A DNA stretch of 14,650 nucleotides. Origin: an uncultured Chloroflexota bacterium (GTDB taxonomy: Bacteria > Chloroflexota > Anaerolineae > Promineifilales > Promineifilaceae). The DNA is taken from contig CALFEW010000795.1 of NCBI GenBank assembly GCA_937958365.1, forward strand, positions 1 to 14,650, given 5' to 3'. Both the position numbers and the translations under genes were made by a program. Numbering within the stretch: the stretch's first letter is position 1; each line of letters opens with the position of its first letter. Shown here piece by piece: positions 7,358-13,068 of this stretch. Under the pieces are notes generated by a model. That model was not told the DNA's origin. It saw nothing but the letters and a program-made list of their open reading frames with translations, and made no database searches.

Positions 7358-7384
7358 TAAAAAAGCCGACGGTTTACGTCGGCT
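7358..7384 (-). terminator. Intrinsic terminator hairpin after the GT2 gene, possibly in the TPR leader
   Basis: On the minus strand: stem AGCCGACG, 5-base loop, stem CGTCGGCT, perfect 8 bp, followed by a T-run (A-run 7358-7364 on the plus strand). It lies about 70 bases past the stop of the glycosyltransferase gene and 30 bases before the membrane TPR gene. It can end the first transcript, but it lies downstream of a possible promoter for the second (7394-7422). Confidence 0.85.
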
Positions 7385-7393
7385 GGTTGTTAA

Positions 7394-7422
7394 ATGGTAA
7401 CATTGGCGGTAAGGGGCGTCAA
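7394..7422 (-). promoter_or_regulatory. Possible promoter of the membrane TPR gene
   Basis: On the minus strand TTGACG (7417-7422, 5/6), 17-bp spacer, TACCAT (7394-7399, 4/6) preceded by TGT (extended -10). The start would be near 7387, immediately before the terminator-like hairpin, so if it is real the hairpin would act as an attenuator. Confidence 0.45.
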
Positions 7423-7452
7423 GCAAGCCTGAGCAGTTTTTAACGTAGGTCT

Positions 7453-8418
7453 TTAGCCGGGCAGTTGGTTTTGCCGTCGCAGCCGCCAGAGCAGCCCTAC
7501 CGGGTAGCCGAGCATTTTGGCGATGTCGCCGACGAGTCGGATGATGGGGATGAGGGCGAAGGCGCGCAGGCGGGAGGGGGGTCGCCAGCCCCAGGTATCT
7601 GCCCACAGGCGTTCGGCCGGGCGGCGTGTGTAGACGCCGGTTCCCAATAAGAGGAGCAGCCAGCCGGCTCTCTTTTCGCGCCAGATGAGGCGGAAGATGA
7701 AGGGCAGGCCGATCAGGTAGGTGACGTAGCGCAGGGCGTGGCGTTTGGCCCACAGGTTGGCTTTGCCGTCGCCGCGGGCGTAGCGGTAGTATTGGCGGAA
7801 GAAGGAGCGCAGGCTGCCACGGGGACGGAAGTAGGCAACGGCCGTTTCCGCAAACGGGAATGCGCCATATTTCTCGCGCAGGGCCATGTCGAAAATTAAG
7901 TCCTCGCTGTAATCCAACCACTCTGGATAGCCGCCCACTTCCGCCCAGGCGCTTTTTAGAAAGGCGACCGACCGGCTGGACGGCAAGAATTTATCCGGTT
8001 GGATGTCTTGTCGTTGGGGCAGTACGGTAGCGCCCATCACCACCTCGAAATCGGTGAACGGGTCGGCCTCGAACCAGCCGCCGACGACTTGCGCGCCGGA
8101 TTCGCGGATGGGCCGGGTCAGGTCTTCCAGCCAGTAGGGCGAGAGGACGACGCCGGCGTCGGTGGCGGCGATGATGGGGCCGGCGGCGGCGGCGATGGCC
8201 CGATTGCGCCCTTCGCTGATGTTGGCGCCGGGGGCGACGATGATTTTCAGGGGCAGCCAGGTCTTGTACTCGGCCAGAATTTCCAGGGTGTTGTCGGTGG
8301 AGCCGCCGTCACAAATGATAATTTCATGGGGCGTGAGGGATTGCTGGATCAGGGAGTCGAGTAACGGCCGTATCGCTTCCCCTTCGTTTTTTACTGTGCT
8401 GATGAGTGATATGTTCAT
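7453..8418 (-). CDS. Family 2 glycosyltransferase, membrane-associated
   Basis: GT-A fold glycosyltransferase using a nucleotide sugar at the inner face of the membrane. The frame is open further upstream to 8538, but I take the ATG at 8416-8418 because MNISLISTVKNEGEA is the canonical GT2 first strand, while the extra 40 codons are translation of 7-bp and 8-bp repeat DNA. Seen: DGGSTDNT (37-44), the metal-binding TDAG (86-89) as a DxD variant, ISEGRNRAI (67-75), and SED (171-173) as the likely catalytic acidic motif. The C-terminal third has hydrophobic stretches (YLIGLPFIFRLIW, AGWLLLLLGTGVY, LRAFALIPIIRLVGDIA) for membrane association. Sugar and acceptor unknown. Divergent from the polyprenyl-phosphate glycosyltransferase gene, suggesting one envelope-glycan locus. 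A terminator follows at 7358-7384. Confidence 0.85.
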   Translation of the reverse strand: MNISLISTVKNEGEAIRPLLDSLIQQSLTPHEIIICDGGSTDNTLEILAEYKTWLPLKIIVAPGANISEGRNRAIAAAAGPIIAATDAGVVLSPYWLEDLTRPIRESGAQVVGGWFEADPFTDFEVVMGATVLPQRQDIQPDKFLPSSRSVAFLKSAWAEVGGYPEWLDYSEDLIFDMALREKYGAFPFAETAVAYFRPRGSLRSFFRQYYRYARGDGKANLWAKRHALRYVTYLIGLPFIFRLIWREKRAGWLLLLLGTGVYTRRPAERLWADTWGWRPPSRLRAFALIPIIRLVGDIAKMLGYPVGLLWRLRRQNQLPG

Positions 8419-8431
8419 GGTTAGTCGAGTC

Positions 8432-8510
8432 GTCTGTTCGTTTGTTCGTCTGGTGGTCTGGTAACGGGTTTGGGCGTTTGTTGGCTTGTGCGAACCAACC
8501 CAACTTTGTG
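8432..8510. repeat. 8-bp periodic array upstream of the GT2 start
   Basis: Units GTCTGTTC, GTTTGTTC, GTCTGGTG, GTCTGGTA keep an exact 8-bp register and then decay (ACGGGTTT, GGGCGTTT, GTTGGCTT) up to the heptad array that begins at 8511. It begins 14 bases before the GT2 start codon. The first four units are convincing; the remainder is a periodic trend. Confidence 0.6.
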
Positions 8511-8564
8511 ATCCGAAATCCGAAATCCGAAATCCCAAATCCGAAATCCCAAATCCGAAATCCC
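8511..8564. repeat. ATCCGAA heptad array in the divergent intergenic region
   Basis: Seven complete heptamers and a partial one: ATCCGAA three times, then ATCCCAA and ATCCGAA alternating, ending ATCCC. The register is exact. The region 8419-8671 between the two divergent glycosyltransferase genes otherwise contains only the 8-bp array and two candidate promoters. The same unit recurs inside the coding sequence at 10979 and 11622. Confidence 0.95.
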
Positions 8565-8582
8565 ATGACGCACAACGTTATG

Positions 8583-8610
8583 ATTCTATCCTGTCTTTGT
8601 TTAACCCCAA
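8583..8610 (-). promoter_or_regulatory. Possible promoter of the GT2 gene
   Basis: On the minus strand TTGGGG (8605-8610, weak -35), 16-bp spacer, TAGAAT (8583-8588). The transcript would carry the whole heptad and octad arrays as a leader of about 160 bases. No clear Shine-Dalgarno sequence is seen near the chosen start. Confidence 0.4.
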
Positions 8611-8653
8611 GAGCGGATAGTGGTTGCAGGCGTTTTTGCTTTGCTTTCGAGCG

Positions 8654-8662
8654 TGTTAGAAT
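8654..8662 (+). promoter_or_regulatory. Possible extended -10 promoter of the DPM1-like gene
   Basis: TGT-TAGAAT is an extended -10 with no good -35 upstream. The predicted start is only a few bases before the ATG at 8672, implying an almost leaderless message; a GGAAAGG stretch lies 2 bases before the ATG, too close for normal ribosome binding. Confidence 0.45.
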
Positions 8663-8671
8663 GGAAAGGCT

Positions 8672-9676
8672 ATGGTAGAGAAAGATTTGAGCCTGGTCAT
8701 TCCGGTTTATAACGAAGTAGAGAATTTACGGCCGTTGCTGGCCGAAATCACCGCTGCCCTGGCCGACCAACATCTGGATTACGAAGTGATCTTTGTGGAT
8801 GATGGCAGTTCGGACGGTAGTTTTGAGCTGCTCAAGACATTGCATGAAGAAAACGGCCGTGTCGTCGTGGTCCATTTTCGTCGTAATCATGGGCAGACGG
8901 CCGCTTTTGCCGCCGGTTTCGATTACGCTCAGGGACGGCTCATTCTTACGTTAGACGCCGACCGCCAAAATGATCCCGCCGATATTCCCAAATTACTGGC
9001 GAAGATTGAGGAGGGGTATGACGTGGTCAACGGCTGGCGCGAGAATCGTCAGGATGCTTTTCTGATGCGCAAAGTGCCGTCTTATATCGCCAACCGCCTC
9101 ATTGCCCGCCTCTCCCACGTGCCCCTGCGCGATCGGGGCTGCTCGCTGCGCCTTTTCCGCGCCGAAGTGGTCCACGATCTGCACCTGTACGGCGAGTTGC
9201 ACCGCTTCATCCCTGAAATGGTCAGTTTTGCCGGTTTTGAGATGGCCGAAGTGCCGGTTAACCACCGCCCCCGCGTCGCCGGCCAGGCCAAATACGGCAT
9301 CTCGCGTACGTTCCGCGTCATTGTGGATCTGTTTACGATCCTGTTTTTGCGCAAATACAGTGACCGACCGATGCACTTTTTTGGCACGATTGGCGTTCCG
9401 TTGGGCGCTCTAGGCGGACTGTTTTTGTTTTATCTGGTCTTTTTGAAATTCTGGGCCGGCATTCAAGGGGGGTGGACCGGATTTCACGCGATGCAGATTG
9501 GCGAACGGCCGTTGCTCATCCTGAGCGTCCTGTTCATCATTCTGGGCGTGCAATTCCTGGTGATGGGCTTACTGGCCGAACTCATCGTCCGCACGTACTA
9601 CGAAACACAAAACAAAACCGTCTATTACGTCCAGGAAATATTACGGACTCTTCCCGACAACCAGCCAGAACCATAA
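8672..9676 (+). CDS. DPM1/GtrB-like polyprenyl-phosphate glycosyltransferase
   Basis: Family 2 glycosyltransferase expected to move a sugar from a nucleotide donor to undecaprenyl phosphate on the cytoplasmic face, providing lipid-linked sugar for extracytoplasmic GT-C enzymes. The 334-aa length and layout fit bacterial DPM1/GtrB proteins: first strand LSLVIPVYNEVENL (6-19), DDGSSDGS (43-50), DADRQNDP (95-102) with the metal-binding DAD, RDRGCSLRLFR, the RVAGQAKYGISR motif typical of dolichyl-phosphate mannose synthase-like enzymes, and two C-terminal membrane segments (about 235-260 and 281-308). The position before two giant GT-C-like membrane proteins, 13 bases from the first, supports the lipid-sugar supply role. 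The sugar (mannose, glucose or other) cannot be assigned. ACGGCCGT at 8728, 8853 and 9505. Confidence 0.9.
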   Translation: MVEKDLSLVIPVYNEVENLRPLLAEITAALADQHLDYEVIFVDDGSSDGSFELLKTLHEENGRVVVVHFRRNHGQTAAFAAGFDYAQGRLILTLDADRQNDPADIPKLLAKIEEGYDVVNGWRENRQDAFLMRKVPSYIANRLIARLSHVPLRDRGCSLRLFRAEVVHDLHLYGELHRFIPEMVSFAGFEMAEVPVNHRPRVAGQAKYGISRTFRVIVDLFTILFLRKYSDRPMHFFGTIGVPLGALGGLFLFYLVFLKFWAGIQGGWTGFHAMQIGERPLLILSVLFIILGVQFLVMGLLAELIVRTYYETQNKTVYYVQEILRTLPDNQPEP

Positions 9677-9689
9677 CGATCCATTTCTT

Positions 9690-12600
9690 GTGAACCACAG
9701 CGAAAAAAACACCAGGTGGAAGCTCCCCGGCCTGCTCGCTGCTTTATTGCTGCTGGCCTGGCAGCCCCTGATACGTGGTCTGCCCTGGCAGGGCGATGGG
9801 CTTCTCCACCTTTATCGTCTGGCGCAATTAGAGCGGGCCGTGCGCGCCGGCGATTGGTTTCCCCGCTGGTCGGCCGACCTGGGCTATGGTTTTGGCTTTC
9901 CCCTGTTCAATTATTACGCGCCCTTCAGCTACTACGTCGGGCTGCTGCCCCGTCTGGCCGGGCTGTCGCTGCCCGTCTCCCTACAAATCAGCTATGCCCT
10001 GGCGCTGCTGACGCTGGCGGCGGGCATTTTTTTGTGGGCGCGGGCGGTGTGGGGTGATGAGTTGGCGGGGGGAACGGCCGTTCTCGCCACCCTCTACGCC
10101 CCCTACATCCTCTACAATACCTACCACCGCGCCGCCCTCGCCGAACTCTGGGGCCTGGCCTGGCTGGCAATGGCCTTCTGGGCGATTGCGGATTGCGGAT
10201 TGCGGATTGCGGATTGCGCAACACGGGTTACGGAACACGGGTTACGGAACACGATACAACGCCCAATCCCCATCCTGCACGTAGTATTCGCCGCCCTCAG
10301 CATCGCCCTTCTGCTCCTCAGCCACAACATCACCGCCCTGCTCGGCCTGCCCATCCTCATCCTCTACGCCCTGTGGATAATTGTCAATCGTCAATGGTTA
10401 ATAGCCAATAGCCAACGGCCGTTGACAATTGACCATTGGCTATTGACCATTGGCAATTCTCTTCTCCCCCTCCTCCTCGGTCTCACCCTCGCCGCCTTCT
10501 TCTGGCTGCCCGCCTTCTTCGAGAAAGGCTACGTACAGATCGAAAACCTCACGGCGACCGCCAATTTTGCCTACACCAGCCACTTCCTAAGCCTGTCTGA
10601 ATTGTTAAGTTGGCCGCAAACGGCCGTGCCCAGCCAAATCAACCCACCCATCCCCCGCAGCCTGAGCTGGCCCGCCCTCATCCTGGCGCTGCTGGCATGG
10701 CTGCCAACCAGACGTGGCGAGTGGCGAGTGGCGAGTAGCGAGTTACCCGCCACCCGCTACCCGCTACTCGCGACTCGCCTCTTCCTCACCCTGCTCACTC
10801 TCGGCAGCCTCTTCATGACGTTGCCCGCCAGCCAGTTCATCTGGGACGCCGTGCCCCTGCTGGCCTTCGTGCAATTTCCCTGGCGCTTCCTCGGCCCCGC
10901 CACCATTGGTCTAGGTATGTTGGCCGGGTTGGGCGGATGGAATTTAGTGGTCCGTGTTCCGTATTCCGTCTTCCGTGTTCCGAAATCCGAAATCCGAAAT
11001 CCGAAATCCAAAATCCGACCCCCCCGTTCACTGTTCACTGTTTACTGTTCACTGTTCACCGTTTTCTCCCTTCCCTGGCTCTTCCCCGCCGCGCCGCCGC
11101 CGCTGCCAGCGGCCATCACGCCGCTCGATACCATCCGCTTCGAGGCCGAAACCGGCTGGCTCGGCACAACATCCGCCGCCGACTATCTGCCCCGCGCTGT
11201 GCAAGAACTGCCGCCGGCCGACAGCCTCATCCCGCTCTACGAAACCACGCCCCCCAACGCCTTCATCCCGCGCCTGGACGCCAGCCAGCTACCACCCGGC
11301 TTCACCCTCCACGACCAGCAAGAACGCTACACCGCCACCCGCCTGAGCTACAGCAGCCCGGTCACCACCACGGCCGTATTCCACCGCTTCTCCTTCCCCG
11401 GCTGGCAAGCCACCCTGGACAATCAGCCCCTGCCACTCACCGCCAGCCAGCCCAACGGATTCATCACGGCCGTTCTCCCCTCCGGCAGCCACACCCTCCA
11501 CCTCACCTTCACCAGCACCCCCCTCCGCACCATCGCCAACGTGTTGTCGTGGGCCGGCGTGTTTGTGTTGGTACTTCTCGTGTTCCGTATTCCGTATTCC
11601 GTATTCCGTAAACCGTATTCCGAAATCCGAAATCCGAAATCAATTCACAATTCACAATTCACAATTCACAATTCACAATTCATACTTTTCTTCCTGGCTC
11701 TCTTCCTCCTCAAAACTTTCTATCTCGACCACGCCAACACCCCCTTCCGGCGCAGCCCGTTCGACGGCCAAACCGTCACCGGCATCAGTACCCTCGCCCA
11801 GGCCAACTTCAGCGACGACCTCATGCTGCTCGGCTACGACCTGCCCGACCAGCCCCTCCCCGCCGACCAGCCGCTCGACCTGGCGCTCTACTGGCGTGCC
11901 CTGCCGCCCGTGGCGCGGGAATTGAGTGTAAGCGTGCAGTTGGTGGCGGCAAACGGCCGTCGCTACGCCCAATCCGACAGCTTTCATCCCGCCGGGCTGC
12001 CCGTCCCACGCTGGCAGCCCGACCAATTCGCCATAGACCGCCACCGCCTGGAACTGTTGCCCGCCGCCCCACCTGGCGACTACCAACTCGTCGCCTACGT
12101 CTACGACACCGCCACCGGGCAGCGCCTCAACTGGCTGAACGAGGCCGGTCTGCCGCTGGGCAACGAATACCCGCTCGGTTCCATCGCCATCACCGCGCCC
12201 ACCACCTTCCCCGACCCGGCCGACCTGTCCATCGCCCACCGCCTGGATGCGGCGCTGGCCGACAACGTGCAACTTCTCGGCTTCGACCAGCCATTGGCCG
12301 CGCCGGAAGTGGGGCAAACGCTGCCCCTCACCCTCTTCTGGCACACGCCGCAAAGTCCGGCCAACGACCACGCCGCCGAACTCTGGCTGGACTGCGCCGA
12401 CGCGGGCATCGTCGCCCGTCAGGCCATCGCCGCGCCCGACGGTTCCTGGCAGTCCGGCCAACTCCAACGCGCCGACGTGGATGTGCTGATTGCGCCGCTG
12501 GCGGAAAACGGCCGTCCCCTGCCCACTACCACCTGCGCCCTCACCCTCCAACTCGGCACTACCGCGCCCATCGCCCTGCAAACCCTGCCCGTCACCGCCC

Positions 12601-13052
12601 CGGCGCGCATCTTCGATCTGCCCGCCACCGCCACGCCGCTCGGCGAAGGATTGGCCGATTTCGTCACACTGGCCGCTTACGAACTGGCGACAACGGCCGT
12701 TGCCTCCGGCCAACCCCTCACCCTGACGCTCTACTGGCAGCCGCAGCAAACCACACCCACCAGCTACACCGCCTTCGTGCAGTTGATTGGGCCAGACGGC
12801 CGTCCCATCACCCAACAAGACCAGATACCCGGCGACGGCCGTCGCCCCACCCCCGGTTGGCTCCCTGGCGAAATCGTCACCGACGCCTACACCCTCACCC
12901 TGCCCGCCGACGCGCCGCCCGGCGACTACCGCCTCATCACCGGCCTGTACGACGGCCGTACCGGCGAACGCCTGCCGCTCACCACACGAAACGGCGACGC
13001 CATTACCCTGCCGCCGGTAATTGAGGTAAAAACGGTGAACAACGAACAGTGA
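9690..13052 (+). CDS. Giant polytopic membrane protein, PTPS-related/GT-C-like, with heptad-array inserts
   Basis: 1120 aa, starting at GTG 13 bases after the previous stop; no other start fits the first membrane segment. About 13 membrane segments: TM1 at about 13-30, then a first outer loop with GDGLLHLYRL (Asp36, His40) and the GYGFGFPLFNYYAPFSYY motif, as in GT-C and 'PTPS-related' membrane proteins (the name does not imply pterin synthase activity). An outer domain (about 475-620) follows TM11. After TM13 (about 666-685) come three beta-sandwich modules starting near 709, 857 and 988, each with an LLGYDL-type strand and an LALYWRA/LTLYWQP strand. Likely an extracytoplasmic glycosyltransferase using polyprenyl-linked sugar; activity unproven. 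Remarkably, five cytoplasmic loops (residues 166-189, 232-257, 342-363, 421-457 and 631-665, about one eighth of the protein) are encoded by 7-bp repeat arrays. Confidence 0.88.
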   Translation: MNHSEKNTRWKLPGLLAALLLLAWQPLIRGLPWQGDGLLHLYRLAQLERAVRAGDWFPRWSADLGYGFGFPLFNYYAPFSYYVGLLPRLAGLSLPVSLQISYALALLTLAAGIFLWARAVWGDELAGGTAVLATLYAPYILYNTYHRAALAELWGLAWLAMAFWAIADCGLRIADCATRVTEHGLRNTIQRPIPILHVVFAALSIALLLLSHNITALLGLPILILYALWIIVNRQWLIANSQRPLTIDHWLLTIGNSLLPLLLGLTLAAFFWLPAFFEKGYVQIENLTATANFAYTSHFLSLSELLSWPQTAVPSQINPPIPRSLSWPALILALLAWLPTRRGEWRVASSELPATRYPLLATRLFLTLLTLGSLFMTLPASQFIWDAVPLLAFVQFPWRFLGPATIGLGMLAGLGGWNLVVRVPYSVFRVPKSEIRNPKSKIRPPRSLFTVYCSLFTVFSLPWLFPAAPPPLPAAITPLDTIRFEAETGWLGTTSAADYLPRAVQELPPADSLIPLYETTPPNAFIPRLDASQLPPGFTLHDQQERYTATRLSYSSPVTTTAVFHRFSFPGWQATLDNQPLPLTASQPNGFITAVLPSGSHTLHLTFTSTPLRTIANVLSWAGVFVLVLLVFRIPYSVFRKPYSEIRNPKSIHNSQFTIHNSQFILFFLALFLLKTFYLDHANTPFRRSPFDGQTVTGISTLAQANFSDDLMLLGYDLPDQPLPADQPLDLALYWRALPPVARELSVSVQLVAANGRRYAQSDSFHPAGLPVPRWQPDQFAIDRHRLELLPAAPPGDYQLVAYVYDTATGQRLNWLNEAGLPLGNEYPLGSIAITAPTTFPDPADLSIAHRLDAALADNVQLLGFDQPLAAPEVGQTLPLTLFWHTPQSPANDHAAELWLDCADAGIVARQAIAAPDGSWQSGQLQRADVDVLIAPLAENGRPLPTTTCALTLQLGTTAPIALQTLPVTAPARIFDLPATATPLGEGLADFVTLAAYELATTAVASGQPLTLTLYWQPQQTTPTSYTAFVQLIGPDGRPITQQDQIPGDGRRPTPGWLPGEIVTDAYTLTLPADAPPGDYRLITGLYDGRTGERLPLTTRNGDAITLPPVIEVKTVNNEQ
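10185..10254. repeat. Heptad array B (ATTGCGG, then AACACGG/GTTACGG), in coding sequence
   Basis: Ten heptamers in strict register: ATTGCGG four times, ATTGCGC, then AACACGG and GTTACGG alternating, ending AACACGA. Encodes residues 166-189 (an IADCGLR peptide repeated) between two membrane segments. The paralog at 13063 has only a short normal loop here. Confidence 0.95.
10383..10459. repeat. Heptad array C, mirror type, in coding sequence
   Basis: Eleven heptamers in register, from GTCAATC, GTCAATG, GTTAATA, GCCAATA and GCCAACG through a central CAACGGCCGTTG palindrome to ACAATTG, ACCATTG, GCTATTG, ACCATTG and GCAATTC. The two halves are reverse-complement types, so a long imperfect hairpin can form around the ACGGCCGT centre (10415-10422). 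Encodes residues 232-257. Confidence 0.93.
10714..10776. repeat. Heptad array D, mirror type (GTGGCGA / GCTACTC), in coding sequence
   Basis: Nine heptamers in register: GTGGCGA three times, GTAGCGA, GTTACCC, GCCACCC, GCTACCC, GCTACTC, GCGACTC. Bases 10723-10743 and 10759-10779 are inverted copies matching at 19 of 21 positions, with a 15-base loop. Encodes residues 342-363, a cytoplasmic loop absent from the paralog. Confidence 0.95.
10951..11060. repeat. Heptad array E, composite (TCCGTAT, TCCGAAA, GTTCACT), in coding sequence
   Basis: Ten heptamers from 10951 (TCCGTGT/TCCGTAT/TCCGTCT, then TCCGAAA four times, TCCAAAA, TCCGACC), a short C-run that shifts the register by two bases, then five of GTTCACT type (11026-11060). 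Encodes residues 421-457 between two membrane segments. The order of unit types is the same as in array F. Confidence 0.95.
11580..11684. repeat. Heptad array F, composite (GTATTCC, GAAATCC, ATTCACA), in coding sequence
   Basis: Fifteen heptamers in unbroken register over 105 bases (exactly 35 codons, residues 631-665): GTGTTCC, GTATTCC (three), GTAAACC, GTATTCC, GAAATCC (two), GAAATCA, ATTCACA (five), ATTCATA. It lies between two membrane segments. It encodes the near-repeats HNSQFTIHNSQF and FRIPYSVFRKPYSEI. Confidence 0.97.
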
Positions 13053-13068
13053 ACAGTGAACGATGAAC
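13034..13068. repeat. Heptad array G (AGTGAAC) spanning stop and start codons
   Basis: Five heptamers: GGTGAAC, AACGAAC, AGTGAAC (two), GATGAAC. The stop of the 9690 gene (TGA, 13050-13052) and the start of the next gene (ATG, 13063-13065) both lie inside repeat units; an AGTGAAC unit differs from the start-bearing GATGAAC unit by only two bases. Confidence 0.9.

Noticed and set aside
8419..8538. 40-codon N-terminal extension of the GT2 gene (start at 8538)
   Set aside because: The extension is translation of 7-bp and 8-bp repeats, while the ATG at 8418 begins exactly at the conserved first strand of the family. It is kept only as a possibility in the findings.
8511..8564. CRISPR array
   Set aside because: Units are 7 bp and contiguous with no spacers, and no cas gene is present in the window.
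10185..11684. Arrays as evidence that the 1120-aa gene is a pseudogene or a misassembly
   Set aside because: The frame is preserved across five separate arrays, the domains on both sides continue normally, and the adjacent paralog carries comparable arrays; resequencing could still test assembly error.
11673..12818. Long minus-strand ORF (381 codons) opposite the beta-sandwich region
   Set aside because: Glycine-rich, low-complexity antisense of a GC-rich gene, with no recognisable domain; the plus strand encodes a coherent protein.
9690..13052. 6-pyruvoyl-tetrahydropterin synthase activity
   Set aside because: The family name 'PTPS-related' is historical; the protein is a many-pass membrane protein with no pterin synthase motifs visible.
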